From JAFIHK01 sp041441455 (lineage in GTDB: Bacteria > Bacteroidota > Bacteroidia > Bacteroidales > UBA932): a stretch of 44,067 nt of DNA. This document shows positions 23,302 to 31,047 of this stretch, piece after piece (within the stretch, counting starts at the first letter, position 1; the number at the start of each line of letters is the position of its first letter). Below the pieces are notes generated by a model. It was given only the letters and a program-made list of their open reading frames with translations, had not been told where the DNA came from and did not search any database. Both the position numbers and the translations under genes were made by a program. The stretch is taken from assembly GCA_041441455.1 (NCBI GenBank), contig JASDTB010000100.1, positions 1-44,067 of the forward strand, read 5' to 3'.

Positions 23302-24283
23302 TTTAAAATCAAAAGTTTGGAGTAGTTTTCAAAAAGAGATTCCCGATGATAATTACTATTTTGCTAGAAGTTGTATCAGACAGAATATATTTCCTGCAAG
23401 TGAAGAGATTTTTTTAAAAATAGTACAGAAAGTTCTTAATAAGGACATATTTGATGATGCAAATCAAACAACATGTACTGGCATTGCTTATCACTCTGGA
23501 CTTTTACCTCTCGAAACAACAATGACTGTAGTAGCAAGACAATTTGCATTGATGACAGAGGCTGGTTACCAAAATTTTGTATGTTCTTGTGTAACTTCAT
23601 TTGGAATTTATACAGAAGTTGTAGAGACTTGGAAGCATAATCCAGGCTTAGAATTTAAAATTCGTGAAATATTAAAGCAAACTACTGGAAAAGAATTTAA
23701 TATTCCGAAGTCCATTATCCATTCTTCTGATATTATTTATAAATTTCGTAAAGAAATTGCAAATAAGTCTATTTATAAGCTTATTGATAAAGAGCATAAT
23801 ACCCCTTTAAAGATTGTTGATCACGTTGGTTGCCATTACGCAAAAATTTTTCCAGAACATGGTGTTGGAGGGGCTGAATACCCGCAGATCTTAAGTGCAC
23901 TAACGGATGAATGGGGAGGAGAACAAATTGACTATCCTGAAAGAAGACATTGTTGTGGATTTGGATTTAGACAATATCTTTTAAAATCAAACAGAGGATA
24001 TTCACTTACAAATTCAAAAATTAAATTTGATTCTATGAGTAAATTTGAACCAGATTTAATTATCACAAATTGTCCTGGTTGCACGATGTTTTTAGATAGA
24101 TGGCAATATGTGCTAAAAGAGGCAAATAATATTTCATATGGAAATAATAATCAAGGCATTCCTGTTTTATCATTTGAAGAACTTGCAGGTATTCTGCTTG
24201 GTTTTAGAATAGAATCTTTGGGATTTGAATTTCATCAAACATCAATTAAACCTATATTAGATAAAATTGGTATTGTATCATAA
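23294..24283 (+). CDS. HdrB-like protein with CCG domain
   Basis: The start at 23294 (MNSLKSKVW) overlaps the HdrC-like gene by 8 bp. The 329-residue protein has a complete cysteine-rich CCG motif in its C-terminal half, C180-x39-C220C221-x38-C260-x2-C263 (GCHYAKIF, HCCGFGFR, NCPGC). This type of motif binds a non-cubane [4Fe-4S] cluster in HdrB. The N-terminal module keeps only a degenerate set (C61, C97, C99) and lacks a CC pair, so one site is intact and the other altered. HdrB reduces disulfides such as CoM-S-S-CoB in methanogens; that substrate is not expected here. The real substrate is unknown. It is the last gene of the operon. Confidence 0.8.
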   Translation: MNSLKSKVWSSFQKEIPDDNYYFARSCIRQNIFPASEEIFLKIVQKVLNKDIFDDANQTTCTGIAYHSGLLPLETTMTVVARQFALMTEAGYQNFVCSCVTSFGIYTEVVETWKHNPGLEFKIREILKQTTGKEFNIPKSIIHSSDIIYKFRKEIANKSIYKLIDKEHNTPLKIVDHVGCHYAKIFPEHGVGGAEYPQILSALTDEWGGEQIDYPERRHCCGFGFRQYLLKSNRGYSLTNSKIKFDSMSKFEPDLIITNCPGCTMFLDRWQYVLKEANNISYGNNNQGIPVLSFEELAGILLGFRIESLGFEFHQTSIKPILDKIGIVS

Positions 24284-24323
24284 TCAATAATCTTATTTAT
24301 CTTTACAGCAGTAATTTTTTTCT

Positions 24324-24812
24324 ATGAAGACTGCGATAATTTTTAATTCAAAGCATGGGACCGCAGAGAAGGTTGCCAATTTGATTGCTGAGAGAGTCGG
24401 AAAAGAACATTCCGATGTAATAAATCTTAAAAATCAAACGATTATAGATCTTTCAAATTATAATACTATTATCCTTGGAGGTTCTGTCTATGTTGGAACT
24501 ATTCAAAAAAGTATTTTTAAATTCTGCGAAGCCAATCAAGAAGAGCTATTAAATAAAAAAATTGCTCTTTTTATTTGCGGAATGGAACCCGATCTTGAGA
24601 AACAAGAGCTTGAAATTAAAAATTCTTTCCCTGCATTTGCATATGAAAGGGCTATTGTCAAGAAATTTATGGGTGGAGAAATTTTACTAGAAAAAATGAA
24701 TTTTTTCGAAAAAATGGCAATCAAAAAGGTTGCAAAAATTTCACAAAGCGAATCTAATATCAACTATAAAGCTATTGATGAATTTATCGAAAAACTTAAT
24801 TATGAAAAGTAA
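24324..24812 (+). CDS. Flavodoxin domain protein (HemG-like)
   Basis: The 162-residue protein begins with the FMN phosphate loop in MKTAIIFNSKHGTAEKVANL and has the isoalloxazine-side loops GGSVYVGTIQKS and FICGMEPDLEKQE. It resembles the flavodoxin-domain proteins related to HemG (protoporphyrinogen oxidase), but no heme genes are nearby and a generic electron carrier is as likely. It lies 40 bp after the HdrB-like gene, with a possible weak promoter (TATCTTTA) in between. It may therefore be read from the ORP/Hdr-like operon or separately. Its last 11 bp overlap the start of the next gene. Confidence 0.78.
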   Translation: MKTAIIFNSKHGTAEKVANLIAERVGKEHSDVINLKNQTIIDLSNYNTIILGGSVYVGTIQKSIFKFCEANQEELLNKKIALFICGMEPDLEKQELEIKNSFPAFAYERAIVKKFMGGEILLEKMNFFEKMAIKKVAKISQSESNINYKAIDEFIEKLNYEK

Positions 24813-26316
24813 AATTGTTCTGTTCCTGACGCTTGTCATTTTAGTTGCCTCATGCTCCAAAGACAGCGTAATCCCCTCTCCCAACCCGAATCCAAACCCC
24901 AATCCCGATCCAACTGCAGTTTTTAACCCAGCTACTGACAATGTGATAATTAATCACGAAATGCGAGCTGCTTGGGTAACAACTGTATATGGTCTTGACT
25001 GGCCTGCTGGTACCACTGGCTCTACTGCTCAAACATCTGCACTGATTAACACCATTGAAAAATTAAAGAACTTAAATATCAATGTGATTTTCTTCCAGGC
25101 AATGTCTTCATGCGAAACAATGTACGCTTCGTCTATTCTTCCTTGGTCACGCTACCTTACTGGTAATTACGGACAAAATCCAGGTTATGATCCTCTTGCA
25201 GTTGCTGTACAGGCTGCTCACGAGAGAGGTATTGAGATCCATGCTTGGTTAAATCCATTAAGATTAGGTTCATCTACAATAACTTATCCTGCCGGACACC
25301 CTGCATTATTACATCCAGAATGGTATTGCAGCTACATTACAAAAAATGATAAAGGTGAAGACATTACTACTCGATATTGGAATCCTGGACTACCTGAAGT
25401 AAGACAATATTTACAAAACGTTGTTGTAGAAATTCTTAACAAATATGATGTTGATGGAATTCATTTTGATGATTATTTTTATCCTGATGGGCTTCAAAAT
25501 AAACCAACGATATGGGATGACACAGCCACTTATCAACAATATAAAGGCTCTTTTACAGACGTTCATAAATGGAGAGAGAATAATATTGATCTAATGGTAA
25601 AAGCTGTTTACGACGCTGTAAAAGCAACAAAACCTAAAGCATTGTTTGGAATATCTCCTTCTGGTCAATATGCAAATACACTTGCTTTATATGCAAATCC
25701 TGTAACCTGGATAAATAGTGGTACAATCGACTATTTGGCTCCACAAATTTATTGGCAAATTGGTCACTCAACTGCAGATTTTACTACTCTAGCAAATTTC
25801 TGGAATACCAAGTCTGCTAACAATATCCCAATTTTCCCAGGTCTTGCTGCATATAGATTGGGAGAATCTGGTTTCCCTTCATCTACTGAATTTCAAAATG
25901 AAGTAAATGTTTGCAGAGGTTTATCAAATGTTAAAGGCCACTGTTGGTTCAGAACCCAACATATTACTAATACCGACCCTACAAGTATTTTTAATACACT
26001 TAATCAGCTTCTTAAGCAAACTCTATATCCTGGATTAAGCTTAGTGCCAAAAATGGGTACCTATCAGTATGCAGCGCCTAGTGTGCCTTCTGTAACTCTT
26101 AGTAGCAAAACTATCACTTGGCCAGATGCTTCTAATGCTACAACATATGCTGTTTATGAATTAAAAAGAAAAGGCACCACAACTTCTTGGGATGCCATTC
26201 TTAAATATCATGGAGCTAACAAATCTTATACTGGTGAAACTGGTAAAAACTATGTAGTTATTGCTGTTAATGGGCGTGAAAAATCGTTATTCCAAAAAGT
26301 TTTATACATTCAATAA
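24802..26316 (+). CDS. Glycosyl-hydrolase-like 10 (DUF187/YngK-type) lipoprotein
   Basis: The start at 24802 gives a lipoprotein signal (MKSKIVLFLTLVILVASC), with the lipidated Cys at residue 18, and overlaps the flavodoxin gene by 11 bp. An Asn-Pro repeat linker (PNPNPNPNPDP) follows. The catalytic TIM-barrel-like GHL10 domain spans about residues 50-390, with MRAAWVTTVYGLDWP, HAWLNPLR, DGIHFDDYFYP and DYLAPQIYWQ. A small Fn3-like C-terminal domain covers the last 80 residues. GHL10 proteins are thought to act on cell-wall or other glycans at the surface, but substrates are largely untested. The last 7 bp overlap the convergent DUF3089 gene. Confidence 0.85.
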   Translation: MKSKIVLFLTLVILVASCSKDSVIPSPNPNPNPNPDPTAVFNPATDNVIINHEMRAAWVTTVYGLDWPAGTTGSTAQTSALINTIEKLKNLNINVIFFQAMSSCETMYASSILPWSRYLTGNYGQNPGYDPLAVAVQAAHERGIEIHAWLNPLRLGSSTITYPAGHPALLHPEWYCSYITKNDKGEDITTRYWNPGLPEVRQYLQNVVVEILNKYDVDGIHFDDYFYPDGLQNKPTIWDDTATYQQYKGSFTDVHKWRENNIDLMVKAVYDAVKATKPKALFGISPSGQYANTLALYANPVTWINSGTIDYLAPQIYWQIGHSTADFTTLANFWNTKSANNIPIFPGLAAYRLGESGFPSSTEFQNEVNVCRGLSNVKGHCWFRTQHITNTDPTSIFNTLNQLLKQTLYPGLSLVPKMGTYQYAAPSVPSVTLSSKTITWPDASNATTYAVYELKRKGTTTSWDAILKYHGANKSYTGETGKNYVVIAVNGREKSLFQKVLYIQ

Positions 26317-27335
26317 CGTTTGTTATACCAAGAGTGCATTCTATCAATCACATTTTTTTGAAGATTACGAAAATAGAAATTGAACTCTTGAACGTGAAAG
26401 CTTCCTTTAGGGAACAATAATTTAATTTGAGGAACATAATATTTATCTGCAGAAGCTCCTTCTACAAATAAAACATTATGTTCCTTATTTATTTTTGCAG
26501 CAATGCTTCCTGCTCGTTCACTCACAATCGAACCGTCTGGACCGATAAATACTGTTCCTCTGTTTTTAGTAGAATCAGCATAAGTTTCGTCTGTTTTCCA
26601 ATTGATTGGATTTATACAAACCTTATTGTCTTTTAACATCGGAGACAATCCACTGTTATCAATTACTGAATTGAAGGCAATAATAACCCCTAAATCTAAA
26701 GAATCTTGAGCCGGAACTAAATACTTATTCTGATCTAGTTCTGTCTGATTGATTGAAAATCCAATAGGATATGCAGCTATTAACCTTTTGTAAGTCTCTT
26801 CATTCATTGAGCTTTTTAGCAGCTCTATAACTGCCTTCGCTCCTTGGCTGTGTCCTGCTAGAATAAAAGGGCGTCCATTATTTATGTGCTTTATATAGTA
26901 ATCAAAAGCACTTTTAATATCACTCATTGCAATGTCGAATCGTTTTTGCCACTCAGTATGAGGATATAAATACCAAGATTCTATCGTAATTTGTCTGTAA
27001 TAAGGGGCATAAAAGTTACAGCTGTCCCCAAATAGCTTTTCAGCTAGCACAACCGCACCATTTACTGCTGCTCTTTGTCTTTCGTTGTTAATGTCCATAT
27101 TGTGCAATAACTGTCCAGAAGAGTCCTTCCAATCAAATATACACGTTGGGGCAATATAGAAAACGTCTGCCCTTTTTGAGCTTTGGCTTTCATTTAATGA
27201 TTTATACCATGATTTTGGATTTTGATAATCGCTTCTATTGTTAACATTTTCAACTTTAGTGCACGATTTTCCAATCTGAAAAGTTAATAAACAGATTGTT
27301 ATAAAGATTACTCTTTTGATATTTAGTGATCTCAT
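26310..27335 (-). CDS. DUF3089 family alpha/beta hydrolase-like exported protein
   Basis: The 341-residue protein has a hydrophobic N-terminal leader, with a Cys at residue 25 in IGKSC that might be lipidated though the lipobox is poor. The DUF3089 features follow: ADVFYIAPTCIFDW, FDYYIKHINNGRPFILAGHSQGAKAVIELL with the nucleophile Ser in GHSQG, and YPIGF. DUF3089 is an alpha/beta hydrolase relative of unknown substrate, often exported in Bacteroidota. It lies 13 bp downstream of another exported alpha/beta hydrolase, so the two probably form an operon. Confidence 0.82.
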   Translation of the reverse strand: MRSLNIKRVIFITICLLTFQIGKSCTKVENVNNRSDYQNPKSWYKSLNESQSSKRADVFYIAPTCIFDWKDSSGQLLHNMDINNERQRAAVNGAVVLAEKLFGDSCNFYAPYYRQITIESWYLYPHTEWQKRFDIAMSDIKSAFDYYIKHINNGRPFILAGHSQGAKAVIELLKSSMNEETYKRLIAAYPIGFSINQTELDQNKYLVPAQDSLDLGVIIAFNSVIDNSGLSPMLKDNKVCINPINWKTDETYADSTKNRGTVFIGPDGSIVSERAGSIAAKINKEHNVLFVEGASADKYYVPQIKLLFPKGSFHVQEFNFYFRNLQKNVIDRMHSWYNKRY

Positions 27336-27348
27336 CTTCTATAATATG

Positions 27349-28740
27349 CTAGTTGTTGATAATTTTGATAGATTTCATCCATTCATTCAGAAGAACAAGA
27401 AACTTCGGAGATATTGTCTGCTCAATTGATGCATATTCATTTGGCAAGCCAGATGACGACTCCTGGAATAAATGGTTTAATCCTTGTAATTCAGCTATTG
27501 TAACATGCTTGTTATTCGTAGTAACATTCATGTTATAATTATTGCTAAATATCTGTTTTACAGCATTTATATTCATTTTTGAATCTACCTGTGTGTCATT
27601 AGTGCCATAAACAGCTAAAATTGGTATTTTAAGCGTGCTTAAATATTTTGCAGGATTGAAATTAAGGAAACCGACCATCCACGAACTTGTAAGTTGGGCT
27701 GCTTGTTTGTCTGCAACTTCATCACTTACTGCCCCTTTACTTGCAGTGATAAGTTTCTCTTTTATTAATGATTTCAATTCACTGCTTTTTGGTGCAATCT
27801 TTACTATATCATATAACTCTCTATTCAACTGCTCAAAGAGCATCACTTGAGATGAATCAACGCCCGATCTAAGTGCTATTTCGGTATTTTGCTTTGCTAG
27901 AATCTCCCTTCCAGGCACTGCGGGACCCGCCATCATTACAATGAATTTAATCTTATCGCATTTTGTAGCAGCAAGTGGAGCAATCATTCCACCTTCGCTA
28001 TGACCTATCATCCCTATGACACTAACATCTTTACGTTGTGATAAATACTCTACAGCAGCTATTGCATCATCGGTAAAATCATATGTTGTTACACCTATTA
28101 AGCTACCTTTAGACTCTCCGACACCTCTGTCGTCATATCTTAATACTCCAATACCATTTTTAGTTAGATAATCTGCTAATACTAAAAAAGGCTTGTGCCC
28201 CATAATCTCAGAATCTCTGTTCTGCTGTCCACTACCGCTAACTAATACAACAACAGGGTATTTGCCATCTTTAGATGGTAAGGTTAAAGTCCCTGCCAAT
28301 GTTGCACCTGCGATTTTATTCTCAAATGTCACATTTTCTGAATAATAGGGATATGGCGCTGTTGGAGTTTGAGGTCTTTTCGGCTCTTTTACAACTCTTT
28401 TAGAGAGATTCAATGCGAATGTCTGCCCTCCTTGTTTAAATGATCCTAAGAATTTATCAATCACAAATACTCCAGAGTATTCAACAAACATCGAAGGAAT
28501 TTTTAGTTTAAGAACAGAGTTTTCGAAAGAGACCTCTTTTACAGGTATTCCGAACACATTTTGATCTGGGCTATCCATTGTTGCCGTATACACAGAGTCT
28601 TTAAATTTCAAGTTTACAACAACTTTCAACTGGTTTTCCTGAATTTTTAGTATTCCTCCCCATGAACCCTCAATATTTTGAGCATTAATAGGGACTCTGC
28701 TGATTATAAGTATCAACAGAAACAAATAAATCTTTTTCAT
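27349..28740 (-). CDS. Exported alpha/beta hydrolase (serine esterase/peptidase family)
   Basis: The 463-residue protein has a signal peptide (MKKIYLFLLILIISRVPINA), a beta-rich N-terminal domain of about 120 residues (SWGGILKIQENQLKVVVNL onward), and an alpha/beta hydrolase domain. The latter shows VVVLVSGSGQQNRD, VLRYDDRGVGESKG, the nucleophile elbow GHSEGGMIAPLAA, and GTNDTQVDS and LNHLFQ supplying the acid and His. Such proteins are usually annotated as S9-like or BAAT-type hydrolases; the substrate is unknown. It heads a two-gene operon with the DUF3089 gene. Confidence 0.85.
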   Translation of the reverse strand: MKKIYLFLLILIISRVPINAQNIEGSWGGILKIQENQLKVVVNLKFKDSVYTATMDSPDQNVFGIPVKEVSFENSVLKLKIPSMFVEYSGVFVIDKFLGSFKQGGQTFALNLSKRVVKEPKRPQTPTAPYPYYSENVTFENKIAGATLAGTLTLPSKDGKYPVVVLVSGSGQQNRDSEIMGHKPFLVLADYLTKNGIGVLRYDDRGVGESKGSLIGVTTYDFTDDAIAAVEYLSQRKDVSVIGMIGHSEGGMIAPLAATKCDKIKFIVMMAGPAVPGREILAKQNTEIALRSGVDSSQVMLFEQLNRELYDIVKIAPKSSELKSLIKEKLITASKGAVSDEVADKQAAQLTSSWMVGFLNFNPAKYLSTLKIPILAVYGTNDTQVDSKMNINAVKQIFSNNYNMNVTTNNKHVTIAELQGLNHLFQESSSGLPNEYASIEQTISPKFLVLLNEWMKSIKIINN

Positions 28741-28763
28741 TGTGTTAGTGATTAATTATGGTT

Positions 28764-28771
28764 CAAATTTA
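28764..28771 (-). promoter_or_regulatory. -7 promoter element of the alpha/beta hydrolase operon
   Basis: The minus strand reads TAAATTTG, matching TAnnTTTG, 23 bp upstream of the ATG at 28740. No -33 box is seen at the right distance. Confidence 0.45.
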
Positions 28772-28855
28772 ATCTTTTAAGGACTATTTGAGTTAAAATT
28801 AAGAATGAATGTGTTAAAAATTGAATTTAATGTGTGATTATAATTTTTGATTAAG

Positions 28856-28863
28856 TATTTTTG
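28856..28863 (+). promoter_or_regulatory. -7 promoter element of the umuD operon
   Basis: TATTTTTG matches TAnnTTTG and ends 36 bp before the umuD ATG. I looked for an inverted-repeat LexA-type box around it and found none I would defend. Confidence 0.4.
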
Positions 28864-28899
28864 TTGCAGATTCTTTTGAATAAATAAAGAATTAAATGC

Positions 28900-29334
28900 A
28901 TGAAAAATAGCACAATAGAAATATACTCCCCTAGTCTGGAAAATGAACTCTATATCACATTTTCCGAATCCCCTGTTCATGCTGGATTCCCCTCTCCTGC
29001 AGACGATCATTTGGATAATAAACTGGACTTAAATAAAGCTTTGGTACGAAATCCCTCCTCTACTTTTTATGCTAGAGTTTCGGGAGAGAGTATGATTCAA
29101 GATGGAGTAGATGATGGAGACCTTCTTGTGATCGACAAATCTTGCGACCCAACTGATAATTGCTTGGCTGTATGTTTTTTAGATGGGGAATTTACTTTAA
29201 AGCGAGTTAAAATCGAAGAGGATTGTGTCTATCTTGTACCTGCAAACCCAAAGTTTAAAAAGATAAGAGTTGATAAAAGTAACGAATTTATGATCTGGGG
29301 TATTGTTCGTTACATTATAAAAAAGACATTTTAA
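28900..29334 (+). CDS. umuD: UmuD, LexA-like self-cleaving subunit of DNA polymerase V
   Basis: The 144-residue protein is a full-length S24-family serine peptidase. The Ala-Gly cleavage site is in PVHAGFPSP, the nucleophile is S64 in VSGESMIQDGV, and the general-base Lys is K101 in FTLKRV. The 37-residue spacing equals that of E. coli UmuD S60-K97. After damage, RecA filaments stimulate self-cleavage and the product pairs with UmuC to make translesion polymerase V. It overlaps the VanZ-like gene by one base (TAATG), with umuC third in the operon. Confidence 0.93.
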   Translation: MKNSTIEIYSPSLENELYITFSESPVHAGFPSPADDHLDNKLDLNKALVRNPSSTFYARVSGESMIQDGVDDGDLLVIDKSCDPTDNCLAVCFLDGEFTLKRVKIEEDCVYLVPANPKFKKIRVDKSNEFMIWGIVRYIIKKTF

Positions 29335-29738
29335 TGAAACATATACGTGCAATTTTCACACTTGGATTCTGGCTTTATATAGCTACCCTTATCTTTTTAT
29401 GTCTATACTCTTTCAAAGATACAGGAGTTGAATTACCTGGTTTACTTTGGGGTATTGAGACAGACAAGTATATTCATTTTTTAATGTTCTTTCCTTTTTC
29501 CTTTGCATCATGGTTTGCTTTTGGAAAAAATTTAGAATATAAATATCACTATAAAATCTTTATTTATATACTTTTATTCGGCCTTATATTAAGTACTGGT
29601 TTAGAATTCTCTCAAAGATTGACAGACTATCGTGATTTTGATCTTTTTGATCTGTTGGCAAATTATTTAGGGTTATTGTCAGGTCTGATTTTAATCTTTT
29701 CAATCACAAAATTGAAAAAATTCAGAAAACACTTCTGA
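29334..29738 (+). CDS. VanZ-like small membrane protein
   Basis: The 134-residue protein has four hydrophobic segments (about residues 8-24, 45-62, 75-92 and 105-125). VanZ-family marks are DKYIHFLMFFPFSF after the first helix and LEFSQRLTDYRDFDLFDLLANYLG before the last, keeping the family DKxxH and ExxQ...D...N..G residues. VanZ was named for teicoplanin resistance; most relatives have no known role. Its position between umuD and umuC, overlapping the former by one base and 4 bp before the latter, means it should be induced with them. Whether it has any role in the DNA-damage response is unknown. Confidence 0.82.
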   Translation: MKHIRAIFTLGFWLYIATLIFLCLYSFKDTGVELPGLLWGIETDKYIHFLMFFPFSFASWFAFGKNLEYKYHYKIFIYILLFGLILSTGLEFSQRLTDYRDFDLFDLLANYLGLLSGLILIFSITKLKKFRKHF

Positions 29739-29742
29739 TTTT

Positions 29743-31008
29743 ATGAAACTCATTGGGTTAGCAGACTGTAATAACTTCTACGTTAGCTGCGAAAGAGTGT
29801 TTAATCCATCTTTGTGCGGCAAACCTGTTGTTGTTCTCAGCAATAATGACGGATGTGTAATCTCTAGATCTAATGAGGTTAAAGCTCTTGGAGTTAAAAT
29901 GGGTCAACCACTATTTGAAATCAAGGAACTTATTCATAAACATGATATTAAAGTCTACTCAACAAACTTTACCCTTTATGGAGACATGTCGGCAAGGGTG
30001 ATGGAGACTTTAAAATCTTTTGTACCTGCAACAGAGGTATACTCTATAGATGAGGCTTTTTTGGATTTTACTGGAATAAATGAAGAGTTGATTCCCGACC
30101 TAGGTAGAACACTAGCTTATACTGTACGTAAGCATACTGGAATACCAGTAAGTATTGGAATATCAAAGACAAAGACACTTGCTAAAATTGCCAGTAAGTT
30201 ATGCAAGAAATATCCAAAGCTTCAGAATTCATGTTTCATGTATGACGACCGTGATATAAACAAAGTTTTGAAAACATTTCCAATCAACGATGTGTGGGGT
30301 ATTGGTCGAAGATATGCTAAAATGCTCAATGAAAATGGAGTCAGTACCGCCTTAGAATTTACAAATCTATCGCCTGATTGGGTTCGTAAAAAAATGAGTA
30401 TAGTTGGATTAAAGACATGGAAAGAACTGAGAGGTGAAGCGTGTGTCGAGTTCGCAGAAATAATTGAAGATAAGCAACAAATATGTACTAGTAGAAGTTT
30501 TGCTTCAAATATTGGAGATCTCGAAGAGCTTTGTAAATCTGTAGCTTATTTTGCATCATCTTGTGCCGAAAAGTTGAGAAAGCAACGCTCTGTCTGCGGA
30601 AGTTTAACAGTGTTTATTTTGACTAACTTTCATCGAGCTGACATGCCACAGCATCATCAATCAATTGTAATTCCTCTCGAAAACCATACTGATAGCACAA
30701 TTGAGCTTATAAGACACGCATGTAGCGGTCTGCTAAAAATCTATAGAAAAGGTTATCTGTATAAAAAAGCAGGGGTTATTCTTTCAGATATAACACCTAA
30801 AGCAGAGACTCCTGCATCCCTTTTTTGCGAGACTGACACGATAAAACACGACAAAATAATGAAGGTTATGGATGAGATCAATATGTCATACGGAAGAGCT
30901 TCAATTGTAACCGCTGCTCAGGGTGTAGATCGGTTTAAAGCAAATCAAGAACATTTATCTGCCAAATATACAACAGATTGGAACGAGATATTGAAAGTAA
31001 AAGTATAG
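29743..31008 (+). CDS. umuC: UmuC, Y-family translesion DNA polymerase (Pol V catalytic subunit)
   Basis: The 421-residue protein has the Y-family palm motifs LADCNNFYVSCER (first metal-binding Asp) and EVYSIDEAFLDF (catalytic Asp-Glu), and SIGISKTKTLAKIASKL. The helix-hairpin-helix segment is INDVWGIGRRYAK. The little-finger domain follows, and the C-terminal DUF4113-type tail (RASIVTAAQGVDRFKANQEHLSAKYTT in two parts) is as usual for UmuC. It copies past damaged bases at the cost of mutations. It is full length and last in the umuD-vanZ-umuC operon. Confidence 0.94.
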   Translation: MKLIGLADCNNFYVSCERVFNPSLCGKPVVVLSNNDGCVISRSNEVKALGVKMGQPLFEIKELIHKHDIKVYSTNFTLYGDMSARVMETLKSFVPATEVYSIDEAFLDFTGINEELIPDLGRTLAYTVRKHTGIPVSIGISKTKTLAKIASKLCKKYPKLQNSCFMYDDRDINKVLKTFPINDVWGIGRRYAKMLNENGVSTALEFTNLSPDWVRKKMSIVGLKTWKELRGEACVEFAEIIEDKQQICTSRSFASNIGDLEELCKSVAYFASSCAEKLRKQRSVCGSLTVFILTNFHRADMPQHHQSIVIPLENHTDSTIELIRHACSGLLKIYRKGYLYKKAGVILSDITPKAETPASLFCETDTIKHDKIMKVMDEINMSYGRASIVTAAQGVDRFKANQEHLSAKYTTDWNEILKVKV

Positions 31009-31047
31009 ATAAAGTTGTTGATATTTCGAGGATTAAATACCAATAGT

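Noticed and set aside
28777..29010. Minus-strand reading frame overlapping umuD
   Set aside because: It overlaps the well-supported umuD start and promoter region and has no protein-like features.
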